Origin: Nostoc sp. MS1
Lineage (GTDB): Bacteria; Cyanobacteriota; Cyanobacteriia; Cyanobacteriales; Nostocaceae
Assembly (NCBI RefSeq): GCF_019976755.1
Contig: NZ_AP023441.1
Span: 2,105,501-2,169,500 of the forward strand
Direction: 5' to 3'
Length of the DNA stretch: 64,000 bases
Under the pieces are notes generated by a model, which worked only from the letters and a program-made list of their open reading frames with translations, was not told where the DNA came from and did no database searches. Both the position numbers and the translations under genes were made by a program. Positions 43,927-52,372 of this stretch are shown in pieces. The stretch's first letter is position 1, and every line of letters begins with the position of its first letter.

Positions 43927-45801
43927 ATGTATAACGCCATGATTGCTACTACATCTACTATTGATGAACTAATTAAGAATCAGAATCCTTTTGCTGGTCA
44001 TATTGTGGTCAGACCGCAGCAGATATGGGGGAAAAGTTACCCTGATGTTTCCTCAATTAATGCTCATGCTTCTAACGCTGTTTTTGATGCAGTTGAAAAC
44101 ATTCGTAATAGAAAGCGTGAAACTGTAGGCATCACAATAACTGCTGAGAAAGGATTAGGTAAAAGCCACATTATTAGTCGTATTCGTCATCGCTTGCAAG
44201 CAGAAGATAATACTTTATTTATCTACATGAGCAAGTATGACAACTTGAATCAAATCAACTATCAATTTCAACAAACTGTTGCTTCTAGCTTGAGAGCATT
44301 TGGCAATCAAAAAGTGATGCAATGGCAAGAAATAGCCGCAGCTTTAATTAATGATGCTAAAAAGTGTAATTATACACCACAGCAATACATCAGCAATATC
44401 TATCCAACTTGGTTAAACAAATACTCAAGTAGGACAATTGATAGCCTAACAGAAGCAGTTCTTAAAATTAAGCCTGATGTTAATAATCCTTATATAATCA
44501 GAGCTATTCTTTGGACTCTCTCTACAACACATGCTCATTATGCAACTTATTGGTTATCAGGTTTAGAAATAACTCCAACACAAGCTGATATATTAGGTTT
44601 ACCTAATCCTAAAAATGAAGATCGGGAGGCTGAAGCATTAAGTAATGTACGGCAGATATTAGATATTACAAGCCATTATAGAGTTCCAGTGATTTGCTTC
44701 GATGAATTAGACAATACTAATATTTCCGATACAGGTTTTACAGCAGCACAAATTATTGCTTCTTTAGCAAAGGATTTATACAATAGCCTAAAGCAAGGTG
44801 TTTTATTACTATCAATGTATCCTAACACTTGGAATGAACAAATTAGGGTACTACCACAAGCTGAAGCAGTAATTGATAGACTATGTAGCGAACAAACAGA
44901 TAGACAACCCATAACATTAAAATATCTTAATTCAGATGATATTATTGCTCTTGTTCAACAGTGGCTAAGAGACTTTTATCAAGAAAATAATCAAAATCCA
45001 CCATATCCTCTCTATCCATTTGATGAAAGTAAACTTAAAGAACTGGGTAAGGGTAAACCTATTGTGAGATCAGTTCTAAAATGGTGTGCAGAAAATTTTA
45101 CATCTTTTATACTTCCAGATGATAAAAAATCATCTTTACATCCTGTTCAATCATACTTTGATAGCGAGTTAACGAATGTTGAGACTTCTATTGATTCATT
45201 AATGGAAGAAGAAAAAACCATTAGTGATTCACTTCGTTTAGGATTTCGTAGCCTAATTGGTGAGACTGTAGAAGGAGTAACGATTTTAAGTATTGAGAAT
45301 ATACCAAATCAAGAACATATCGACTTCAAAATTATCGGTAATGATAAAAAAGTAAAAATTGGAGTAGATGTATTACAACAAGCAGGCGGTGGCTATGTAA
45401 CAGCAGCTTTGAATAAACTTACTGATTATAGAAAGTTTCATTTAACTCGTGGTTGCTTAGTACGCTCAAAAAAAATTAATAATGCAGCAGTCTTAGCTAG
45501 ACAACATTTGCAAAAACTATTACAAAAGCTAGGTGGAGAGTGGGTATTATTACAGGCTAAAGATATAAAACCTCTTTTGGCAATCTATTTCGTTTGGATT
45601 AATTGTAATAGTTATGGAATAACAGAGGAACAAATATTTGATTTTATTAAACAACAGGAGATAGCTATCAATAATCCTTTAATTCGAGAAATTCTGAGTG
45701 ATCCTTCTGGGCAAGAACCTATTAATTTAACGGATGATGAATTACCTATGAGAATACCTCAAACAGTGTCTAGCGCAGATAGTATCGAACTAAACCTATA
45801 A
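43927..45801 (+). CDS. P-loop ATPase, second gene of a putative defence operon
   Basis: The 624-residue protein has a long AAA/STAND-like core. Walker A is ITITAEKGLGKSHIISRI near residue 80 and Walker B is VPVICFDELDNTNISDTG near residue 255. A helical middle part and a C-terminal region follow, where residues 430-560 (KIGVDVLQQAGGGYVTAALN and on) look like an alpha/beta domain. The GEKGLGKSH-type Walker A recalls ATPases of BREX and similar defence systems, but I cannot place it in a named family. The start could be ATG 43927 or 43939. It lies between the wHTH-like and nuclease-like genes with gaps of 21 and 10 bases. Confidence 0.82.
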   Translation: MYNAMIATTSTIDELIKNQNPFAGHIVVRPQQIWGKSYPDVSSINAHASNAVFDAVENIRNRKRETVGITITAEKGLGKSHIISRIRHRLQAEDNTLFIYMSKYDNLNQINYQFQQTVASSLRAFGNQKVMQWQEIAAALINDAKKCNYTPQQYISNIYPTWLNKYSSRTIDSLTEAVLKIKPDVNNPYIIRAILWTLSTTHAHYATYWLSGLEITPTQADILGLPNPKNEDREAEALSNVRQILDITSHYRVPVICFDELDNTNISDTGFTAAQIIASLAKDLYNSLKQGVLLLSMYPNTWNEQIRVLPQAEAVIDRLCSEQTDRQPITLKYLNSDDIIALVQQWLRDFYQENNQNPPYPLYPFDESKLKELGKGKPIVRSVLKWCAENFTSFILPDDKKSSLHPVQSYFDSELTNVETSIDSLMEEEKTISDSLRLGFRSLIGETVEGVTILSIENIPNQEHIDFKIIGNDKKVKIGVDVLQQAGGGYVTAALNKLTDYRKFHLTRGCLVRSKKINNAAVLARQHLQKLLQKLGGEWVLLQAKDIKPLLAIYFVWINCNSYGITEEQIFDFIKQQEIAINNPLIREILSDPSGQEPINLTDDELPMRIPQTVSSADSIELNL

Positions 45802-45811
45802 CTAACCAACA

Positions 45812-47173
45812 ATGAGTCAGCTGTTTTCCATGCCGACAGCGCTGTGTTTACTTGCCCCTGAGATTGAAGCATTAATACAGGGGCGGACAATTGCAGCAAT
45901 GTCTAAAATGTTTATTCGTCCTGGGCAAAAATTTTCTCTTTATCCTATTGAATCTTCAGGTAATGCACTGCCAATTGAGCAATACTATCATGTAAATTTA
46001 TTGCCCATCTCCCAGACAACTGTTAAACAAAATACGTCTCAAACTGTCTCAATTCAAGCTTGGGCAAGGTGTGAACTTTGTCAAATTATAGATAAGACTA
46101 AACCGTTAAATGTTTTGTCCCAATTAACAATTTGGACACCAGAAGCATTTGAGACAATCATACAGAAACAAGGGAATATTTTTCTTGTTTACTTACGGGT
46201 TTATCATTTGTCTCAGGCGTGTGAAGTTGCATTTGATGATAGTTTTCAAGAAAAACTGGGTAAATTTGTGAGTTTACCTAATATCGCTGGTTCTGAGGAT
46301 AAACCGATTTTAAGCGATCGCACTTTCGCACAACGCAAGCAGCAGCTAGAAAAACTAGAACCACCACAGCACCCAGAGTTAGAAGCATTGCAAACTGCTT
46401 TAACACAAATCTCTCATACTCACCCAGATGCGAAAGAACTAGATGATGATATCCGCAGATTTCTAGGTTGGAATAGTGATAAACCTGAAATCACACTCGA
46501 TTCAGATTTAGTGTGGATTGAAAAAATAGCTGAAGTTGGCAATTCTAGTGATGGACAGACATTTGAAAAATTAGTGCGTCGAGGATTATTAAAATTAGGC
46601 TTTACTGGTTCAGGGATAAATCCAGATGCAACTGGCGGGGCTGGAGGTATGGATTTTTATGCTGAAACACCTTACCCCATCGTAGGAGAATGCAAAGCTA
46701 CTAAAACAGAAAAGGTTTCTGATGGTACACCTGCACAATTACTAAAGATAGGTTTAAATCATCTAGATAACTTTCAGTATGAGCAAGCAGTAAAATTAAT
46801 TGTTGCTGCTGGAGAACTTACTAATTTCGCCCTAAGAACTGCTACTAATCAAAAAATGAATGTAATTCGCCCTGAAACACTACAAAAGCTAGTTGAACTG
46901 CAAGCACACCATAAAAACTCTATAAATTTATTAGAAATGAAAGATTGTTTGCAAAAAGAGCCTTTTGGTTTAGCTGATGATAAAGTACAGTCTTATATTG
47001 ATAAAGTTGAACAGAATATCAAATTGCGATCGCACATTATTCAAGTATTAAAAAACTATCTAGAGCGTACTAAATATGAAGGTGCTGGGGTTGAGTCACT
47101 TCATGCTGCCTATGTGACATCTAATAATACTCCTCCTTTGGAATCTAGTAGTCTGCCAAGACAACTTTGCTAG
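45812..47173 (+). CDS. DUF1802-like plus PD-(D/E)XK nuclease-like protein, 3' end replaced by an IS
   Basis: Of the present 453 residues the last 8 come from the IS630 element. Residues 1 to about 150 resemble DUF1802 (IEALIQGRTIAAMSKMFIRP, QAWARCELCQ, FLVYLRVYHLSQ). Residues 250-340 look like a restriction-type PD-(D/E)XK core: FEKLVRRGLLKLGFTGSG, GGAGGMDFYA and VGECKATK, with Asp and ExK in place. A helical tail follows. Removing the IS and one TA restores 487 codons. Whether the truncated form works is unknown; all visible catalytic residues remain. It is third in the operon, 10 bases after the ATPase gene. Confidence 0.82.
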   Translation: MSQLFSMPTALCLLAPEIEALIQGRTIAAMSKMFIRPGQKFSLYPIESSGNALPIEQYYHVNLLPISQTTVKQNTSQTVSIQAWARCELCQIIDKTKPLNVLSQLTIWTPEAFETIIQKQGNIFLVYLRVYHLSQACEVAFDDSFQEKLGKFVSLPNIAGSEDKPILSDRTFAQRKQQLEKLEPPQHPELEALQTALTQISHTHPDAKELDDDIRRFLGWNSDKPEITLDSDLVWIEKIAEVGNSSDGQTFEKLVRRGLLKLGFTGSGINPDATGGAGGMDFYAETPYPIVGECKATKTEKVSDGTPAQLLKIGLNHLDNFQYEQAVKLIVAAGELTNFALRTATNQKMNVIRPETLQKLVELQAHHKNSINLLEMKDCLQKEPFGLADDKVQSYIDKVEQNIKLRSHIIQVLKNYLERTKYEGAGVESLHAAYVTSNNTPPLESSSLPRQLC

Positions 47174-47982
47174 GTTAGAGTTGGATATAAACGCTGCATT
47201 TTTCGGCGAGCATCTTTGGTTTGGAAACCCCAATAGACACTGGCTTTTTGCTGATTACGTTGTTTCTCCCAAGCGGCAATCTCAGAAGTTAATGTTTCTG
47301 CATTAGGAATACGCCGTTCTAAACATTGGCGGGATAAAACAGATAATTCAATTTCTACTTGATTCAACCAAGAAGCGTGCTTAGGAGTATAGTGAAACTC
47401 TAATTTTTGAATAATTCGACGTGCTTCTTCTGGTGGAAAAACTTCATATAATGCGCTGGGAGTATGAATATTCAGGTTATCAACTACCAAACGAATAACA
47501 TCAGCATCTTGGTAGCAAACATCTACTAAATTTTTCATCTGTTTAGCAAAATCGACTTTAGTTCGACGTTCTGTAACTTCGATATGCCGCCAACCTGCCA
47601 AGGGTTGAAAACACGCAAATAAATTTACTGTCCCGTTACGTTTATACTCGAAATCATAACGTTCAGGCTGCTCCGGCTCTGGTGGCAAAGGAAGTCTTAC
47701 TTCTTCTACTAGTTGGTAGGGACGTTCATCAAAGCAGACTACAGGACGTTTAGGATCATAAGGCTCATTGTATAAATCCAACACATCTTCCATTCGGAAA
47801 ACATATTCTGCGTTAACTTCAGGAATGCACCACTGTTGTTTTAACCACGGTTTGATTTCATTTTTTTTAAAGTTTGACGCACTGTTTCGTCCGAAATTGA
47901 ATCTATGATACCAACGTTCACTAAATGATCCGCTAATAATTGCATTGTCCAACGTACTCTTCCAACTGGTGGATTGGAACAA
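47170..47982 (-). CDS. IS630-family transposase, second frame (DDE catalytic part)
   Basis: This frame holds the DDE residues: Asp in PVVCFDERPYQL, Asp in LVVDNLNIHT and Glu in FHYTPKHASWLNQVEIELSV. It has no start of its own in the right place. By known IS630 biology it is joined to the upstream frame by ribosomal frameshifting, here at a run of eight A (47861-47868 on the + strand as T). The fused reading is TVRQTLKKNEIKPWLKQQW. It appears intact. Confidence 0.9.
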   Translation of the reverse strand: MFQSTSWKSTLDNAIISGSFSERWYHRFNFGRNSASNFKKNEIKPWLKQQWCIPEVNAEYVFRMEDVLDLYNEPYDPKRPVVCFDERPYQLVEEVRLPLPPEPEQPERYDFEYKRNGTVNLFACFQPLAGWRHIEVTERRTKVDFAKQMKNLVDVCYQDADVIRLVVDNLNIHTPSALYEVFPPEEARRIIQKLEFHYTPKHASWLNQVEIELSVLSRQCLERRIPNAETLTSEIAAWEKQRNQQKASVYWGFQTKDARRKMQRLYPTLT

Positions 47983-48281
47983 GCAGTGGCAATTAAAAAT
48001 GCTTCTTGTTTTTCATCTAACTTTTTAGGTTTTGGTGGATGAACTTCATCCTTTAAAGCAAAATCTAACCCCCCAATGACAAATTTTTCTCGTATTCGTT
48101 GCACTGTTGCAACATGCGCTCTAACTATGCTAGCGATCGCTTGATCCGTTTCTCCTTCAGAAGCCATTAGAAGAATGTTTGCACGGGTTATGGTTCTTGC
48201 TTTGTGTTTACCTTTTTTAATTATTGCTTGTAGCTGAGAAACTTCCTCTTCATTCAAGTCAACAATGTACTTTTTCGCCAT
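47841..48281 (-). CDS. IS630-family transposase, first frame (DNA-binding part)
   Basis: The 146-residue N-terminal part has helix-turn-helix text (LQAIIKKGKHKARTITRANI, DQAIASIVRAHVATVQRI) and ends KKMKSNRG just after the A8 run. A -1 slip at A-AAA-AAA would carry ribosomes into the catalytic frame. The start is the ATG at 48281. Confidence 0.9.
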   Translation of the reverse strand: MAKKYIVDLNEEEVSQLQAIIKKGKHKARTITRANILLMASEGETDQAIASIVRAHVATVQRIREKFVIGGLDFALKDEVHPPKPKKLDEKQEAFLIATACSNPPVGRVRWTMQLLADHLVNVGIIDSISDETVRQTLKKMKSNRG

Positions 48282-48350
48282 GTTACACCCCGTTTTTGGC
48301 TATTTTACCAATTAGAGGTTTTACTTAGCAAAGTTACCTTGGCAGACTAC

Positions 48351-48480
48351 TAGAGAATTACACGATATTTTGATAGAACTTTCATCACCATTAACAGGCT
48401 ATATAGGAAGAGTTAAAGGGAAAGATTGGAGAAGCGATCGCTTTTACTACCTCCGTGATTTACCAATCAATACAAAATGA
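48351..48480 (+). pseudogene. Severed 3' end of the nuclease gene
   Basis: Joined at the restored TA, codons AGA GAA TTA CAC continue the nuclease frame for 42 residues (RELHDILIELSSPLTGYIGR and VKGKDWRSDRFYYLRDLPIN, then TK) to a TGA at 48478-48480. There are no stops or frame changes, so the insertion is recent. The tail has no start codon of its own in a useful position. Confidence 0.9.
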
Positions 48481-48504
48481 AACATCGCCCTCACTATCCC
48501 CACG

Positions 48505-48538
48505 CAAAAAAAGCAATAGCATATTTAGCTACTGCTTT
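48505..48538 (-). terminator. Intrinsic terminator of the tandem-repeat gene
   Basis: On the minus strand AAAGCAGTAGC pairs with GCTATTGCTTT with one mismatch, followed by seven T. It lies 34 bases past the stop of the gene at 48572. Confidence 0.75.
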
Positions 48539-48571
48539 GATAAATGACCAACGCATTATTTTTTATTAGTT

Positions 48572-48970
48572 TTAGCGTCCGTAACCGTATTCGTCTGCTG
48601 GGTCGCCATAGGGGTCTTCACTGGCGGGGCTGATATCACCGTAGTTTTGGTCAGCAGGGTCGCCGTAAGGATCTTGACTTGCAGGGGTTACATCGCCGTA
48701 TGATTGATTAGCAGGGTCGCCATAAGGGTCTTGACTGGCTGGAGTTAAGTCACCGTAGTATTGACCGGCCGGGTCGCCGTATGGGTCTTGATTTGCTGGG
48801 GTGAAGTCGCCGTATGATTGATCAGCAGGGTCGCCGTATGGGTCTTGACTAGCTGGGGTTACTTCGCGATCAGAATAATAAGTATCACGATATTCTGAAT
48901 CTTGATCATACTCGTCGTTGTTGGCTCCAGTTAAAAACTCTCTTGCTTTGTCAAAAAAGTTGTTTACCAT
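48572..48970 (-). CDS. Acidic protein with five 19-residue tandem repeats
   Basis: The 132-residue protein has an N-terminal amphipathic segment (MVNNFFDKAREFLTGANNDE) and then five near-identical 19-residue units, TPASQDPYGDPADQSYGDF and variants. These are encoded by 57-bp DNA repeats and end in a GYGR tail. It is strongly acidic and Tyr/Gly/Pro-rich, with no membrane segment, so it is likely disordered or fibrous. It lies 32 bases downstream of the lipoprotein gene on the same strand, probably one operon. The function is unknown. Repeat number may vary between strains. Confidence 0.8.
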   Translation of the reverse strand: MVNNFFDKAREFLTGANNDEYDQDSEYRDTYYSDREVTPASQDPYGDPADQSYGDFTPANQDPYGDPAGQYYGDLTPASQDPYGDPANQSYGDVTPASQDPYGDPADQNYGDISPASEDPYGDPADEYGYGR

Positions 48971-49002
48971 AATTCATCTCCTGATTTTGGTTTTAATCGC
49001 AT

Positions 49003-49497
49003 CTAGTATGCTGGAGCTTCCTGTGGCGCGAGATTTGTTAAATCACGACCTGTAGAGCGTCCGTTGTAGCCTTGAAAATCTCGATACTGTTGCGCTTGTG
49101 ACTCTGGAACTCTAATTCCTCCCTGTGGTGGCGTTACCCAGTGAGGGCGACCTTGGTTATCGCGGTAGTAAACACGCCCGTTTTTGGACAAGTAATATTT
49201 TCCATTTGACCCTGTACCTTGGGCGTTCTTACGCTGTTGATACAAGTAGTACAAAGCAGCCGCACCAGCTAAAACTGCCACTTTCTGTCCTGTAGAAAAC
49301 CCTCTTTTTGTTTGGGGTTGGTTGGGAGAGTTGGGATAATTTACATTTCTACCAACGGTGTCATCTACTGGCGGCGGTGGTGATGCTGTTCGAGAACCAT
49401 TACCACAGCTGCTTAATAAAGGAACTGATAGCAATGCAGATAGCAATATAGCGGCTGGTAATGGGGCTTTCTTGTTGTGACGAAATGTTATGGACAT
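49003..49497 (-). CDS. Small lipoprotein
   Basis: The 164-residue product has a signal with lipobox (LLSALLSVPLLSSC, Cys at about 31) and a Pro/Asn-rich linker. KVAVLAGAAALYYLYQQRKN looks like a second hydrophobic segment. KYYLSKNGRVYYRDNQGRPH and WVTPPQGGIRVPE form the C-terminal domain. I do not recognise a named family, though similar small lipoproteins occur in filamentous cyanobacteria. It precedes the tandem-repeat gene. Confidence 0.78.
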   Translation of the reverse strand: MSITFRHNKKAPLPAAILLSALLSVPLLSSCGNGSRTASPPPPVDDTVGRNVNYPNSPNQPQTKRGFSTGQKVAVLAGAAALYYLYQQRKNAQGTGSNGKYYLSKNGRVYYRDNQGRPHWVTPPQGGIRVPESQAQQYRDFQGYNGRSTGRDLTNLAPQEAPAY

Positions 49498-49982
49498 TTA
49501 TTTCAAAATTTCTTATTAATTACAAAAAATCTCTACTATCGTTGCCAACAATGTAAGTTTTCCATAATTAAAATTATTATGAAATGTTGAGAAAATTGAC
49601 TCTCACTAATGAAGGAATCTGCATTCATCCTTGAGAAATATCTAGTGGTTAAGTCCAATAATTTCTCTATACCTAAAAGGTCGTAATCTTTTTTATATAA
49701 AACTACATATACTTATCTACATAAATTCAAAAATGTACTGATTGCTATACAATCTTTGTTACATAAGTTAATTTAGTCTAAATATAAATTTAGCGATCGC
49801 CACAATTTAATTCAAGTAGTTACCACTGCTAAGTTATTTTATTTACAAAAACAATTACTGATACTATGTGTGATTTCCTTGACATAACATTTTTCTTTAT
49901 CACTGTCGAATATATAGGTTCGTATTGCTTACACTGAAACTTAATAATACTTTCAAAATATAAAGTTGAGGAATAATGAATT
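49498..49982. other. AT-rich divergent promoter region
   Basis: This spacer separates the lipoprotein gene and the Nif11-like gene. It has one HIP1-like site near 49794 and otherwise AT-rich text with no gene seen. Confidence 0.5.
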
Positions 49983-50636
49983 ATGTATTTCCAAATATGG
50001 AATTTCTTCTTGAGAGAAGAGCAATATATTATCTGGAAAAATAAAATAAATCTTTACAATAAATTTGATAAAGTTATATGGCAGAAAATAGCTGACTTTT
50101 TTGCTTCTGTAGAGCAAGATTTTTTATTAAAAGCTAATTTAGGAGAAGCTGACAGCATTGCTCAGTTTATTTACTTAGCCATAGAAAGTGGATATGACAT
50201 CACTTTAGAAGAACTTGCTTGGTTTTTGATCACCAGAAAACAGATTTGGAATTTATTTGATTTAGCCGAGAAAACACCATTGCTGAAAGAGCAATTATTA
50301 TCAGCTAAGAATCCACAACAATTTGTTAAAGTAGCGGCTGATTATGATCATTATTTTTCTATAGATGAATTAGCTTGGCTGTTAACAGAAATTAAATCTT
50401 CTCCAGATTTAGTCTCAATTAACAATGGTGTTGGAGAAATTTTAACTGTATCTAATTACGGCAAAATTGAAATCAGTTATTGGATTTGGTTAGCAGAAGA
50501 ATGGGGAATTGTACCGCCATTTTGTCATAGAATCCAATCAGCAGTCTCATTGCGCCAAAACTCTGATAATCCTTTCCTACCCGATCGCTGCTTTTTACCC
50601 AAGAGCTACTTTAATCAGCATCTTGTTTGTCATTAG
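49983..50636 (+). CDS. Protein with two Nif11-like domains, no cleavage motif
   Basis: The 217-residue protein contains two Nif11-like units: residues about 42-85 (ADSIAQFIYLAIESGYDITL, EELAWFL) and 102-140 (AKNPQQFVKVAADYDHYFSI, DELAWLL). Nif11 domains serve as leader peptides of RiPP precursors or as small proteins of unknown role in nitrogen-fixing cyanobacteria. Here no GG-type cleavage site or Cys-rich core follows, and no modification enzyme gene is near. It is therefore more likely a stand-alone protein of unknown function. The assignment is by pattern and is moderate. Confidence 0.6.
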   Translation: MYFQIWNFFLREEQYIIWKNKINLYNKFDKVIWQKIADFFASVEQDFLLKANLGEADSIAQFIYLAIESGYDITLEELAWFLITRKQIWNLFDLAEKTPLLKEQLLSAKNPQQFVKVAADYDHYFSIDELAWLLTEIKSSPDLVSINNGVGEILTVSNYGKIEISYWIWLAEEWGIVPPFCHRIQSAVSLRQNSDNPFLPDRCFLPKSYFNQHLVCH

Positions 50637-50673
50637 TCAGTTGTCAGGTGATTTCCACTAGTTCACTGTTCAC

Positions 50674-50697
50674 TGTCAACTGTCAACTGTCAACTCT
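50674..50697. repeat. STRR tract (GTCAACT heptamers)
   Basis: ACTGTCAACTGTCAACTGTC repeats lie in the spacer between the Nif11-like and AAA genes, in the same class as the tract at 9604. Confidence 0.85.
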
Positions 50698-50772
50698 CAC
50701 GATTGAGATGGGATTTTGGTTAAAGAAAGTTGTACATTGCCATCAAGAGCAATTAACAACTGACCCCTATAT

Positions 50773-52284
50773 ATGAACTTTCGTGAAGAGTTTAAACTGC
50801 TGCTGAGAGCGCGTTACCCTTTAATTTACATTCCTACCTACGAGGAGGAACGGGTGGAAACGGCTATCCGCGAAGAAGCAGCTAATCAAGGTAATCGCCC
50901 TGTTTATACTTGGGATTTTGTTGACGGCTACCAAGGCAACCCTAATGATGTAGGATTTGGGCGGCGAAATCCCCTGCAAGCTTTGGAATTTTTAGAAAAA
51001 TTACCAGCCTCAGCGCCAGCCGTCTTAATTTTGCGTGACTATCATCGCTTTTTGGATGATGTGGCGATCGCGCGTAAACTTCGCAACCTAGCCAGACTCC
51101 TCAAGTCGCAACCAAAAAATATCGTCTTACTATCGCCGCGTATCGCTATACCTGACGATTTAACGGAAATCTTAACAGTTGTGGAGTTTCCCTTACCTAA
51201 CGCCCCAGAAATCAAAACAGAGATTGAACGTTTACTCCAAGCTACAGGTAATAATCTTTCTAACAAAGTCATAGATGACTTAGTGCGTTCTTGCCAAGGG
51301 CTATCTATGGAAAGGATTCGGCGGGTTTTAGCCAGAGCGATCGCATCTCATGGCGAATTGCAGCCAGAAGATGTAGATTTAGTTTTGGAGGAAAAACGCC
51401 AAACTATCCGCCAAACCCAAATCCTCGACTTTTACCCAGCCACAGAGCAGATTTCTGACATTGGTGGACTAGATAACCTCAAAGATTGGCTATTGCGTCG
51501 GGGTGGTTCTTTTAGCGATCGCGCCCGTCAATATGGCTTACCCCATCCACGGGGGTTATTATTAGTAGGGATTCAAGGTACTGGTAAATCCTTAACAGCA
51601 AAAGCGATCGCTCATCATTGGCATTTACCCCTACTACGCTTAGATGTCGGGCGATTATTTGGCGGTTTGGTGGGGGAATCAGAATCGCGTACCCGGCAAA
51701 TGATTCAAGTAGCAGAAGCCCTCGCACCTTGTATTTTGTGGATTGATGAAATTGATAAAGCCTTTTCGGGACTGGGTAGTAAAGGTGATGCGGGAACTAC
51801 CAGCCGCGTATTTGGTACATTTATTACTTGGTTAGCAGAAAAAACTTCCCCAGTGTTTGTTGTCGCCACCGCTAATAACATCCAAGCCTTACCACCAGAA
51901 ATGTTGCGTAAAGGGCGGTTTGATGAAATTTTCTTTGTTGGTTTACCAACGCAAGAAGAAAGAAAAGCCATCTTTAACGTCCATTTATCCCGACTGCGCC
52001 CCCACAATTTGAAAAATTATGACATTGATCGGTTAGCATACGAAACACCAGATTTTTCTGGCGCAGAAATTGAGCAAACATTAATTGAAGCCATGCACAT
52101 TGGCTTCAGTCAAAACCGTGATTTCACAACCGATGATATCTTAGAAGCCGCTAGCCAGATTATCCCCTTAGCACGCACAGCTGTAGAACAAATTCAGGAA
52201 CTACAAGAATGGGCAGCAGCAGGGAGAGCGCGTCTAGCCTCAAAACAGAGTCCTTTAAGTGACACCTTCGGTAAACTACGCTAA
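50773..52284 (+). CDS. ycf46: Ycf46-type AAA+ ATPase
   Basis: The 503-residue protein has a P-loop-like N-terminal half (residues 1-210, YPLIYIPTYEEERVETAIRE) and a C-terminal classic AAA domain. Walker A is LLLVGIQGTGKSLTAKAI, Walker B CILWIDEIDKAFSG, sensor 1 VVATANNIQALP, and the Arg finger MLRKGRFDEIF. This is the architecture of Ycf46, found in plastids and cyanobacteria and linked in some species to CO2 and photosynthesis regulation. It is probably a hexameric soluble ATPase. The same wording of the Arg-finger region occurs in the AAA protein at 28088. Confidence 0.88.
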   Translation: MNFREEFKLLLRARYPLIYIPTYEEERVETAIREEAANQGNRPVYTWDFVDGYQGNPNDVGFGRRNPLQALEFLEKLPASAPAVLILRDYHRFLDDVAIARKLRNLARLLKSQPKNIVLLSPRIAIPDDLTEILTVVEFPLPNAPEIKTEIERLLQATGNNLSNKVIDDLVRSCQGLSMERIRRVLARAIASHGELQPEDVDLVLEEKRQTIRQTQILDFYPATEQISDIGGLDNLKDWLLRRGGSFSDRARQYGLPHPRGLLLVGIQGTGKSLTAKAIAHHWHLPLLRLDVGRLFGGLVGESESRTRQMIQVAEALAPCILWIDEIDKAFSGLGSKGDAGTTSRVFGTFITWLAEKTSPVFVVATANNIQALPPEMLRKGRFDEIFFVGLPTQEERKAIFNVHLSRLRPHNLKNYDIDRLAYETPDFSGAEIEQTLIEAMHIGFSQNRDFTTDDILEAASQIIPLARTAVEQIQELQEWAAAGRARLASKQSPLSDTFGKLR

Positions 52285-52287
52285 CAA

Positions 52288-52366
52288 TATACAGTTGACA
52301 GTTGACAGTTGACTGTTATCTGTTGACTGTTGACTACGGACTAATGACTAATGACTAATGAGGTTT
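52288..52366. repeat. STRR tract (TTGACAG / TTGACTG / AATGACT heptamers)
   Basis: ACAGTTGACAGTTGACAGTT and later CTAATGACTAATGACTAATG fill the spacer up to the SH3-like gene. Confidence 0.85.
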
Positions 52367-52372
52367 TAAATC

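Larger units (their letters stand above)
47148..48350 (-). mobile_element. Complete IS630-family insertion sequence, 1203 bp
   Basis: The ends are inverted repeats: GTAGTCTGCCAAG then ACAACTTTGCTA on the left, and the complement of TAGCAAAGTTAC, CTTGGCAGACTAC on the right. They match over about 25 positions with 2 mismatches. The element sits in CTAG with a duplicated TA (47146-47147 and 48351-48352), the IS630 rule. It carries a transposase in two overlapping frames. It interrupts the nuclease gene of the preceding operon in the opposite orientation. Confidence 0.93.

Noticed and set aside
48572..48970. CRISPR-like periodicity at 57 bp
   Set aside because: The repeats are coding, in frame, contiguous and without spacers.
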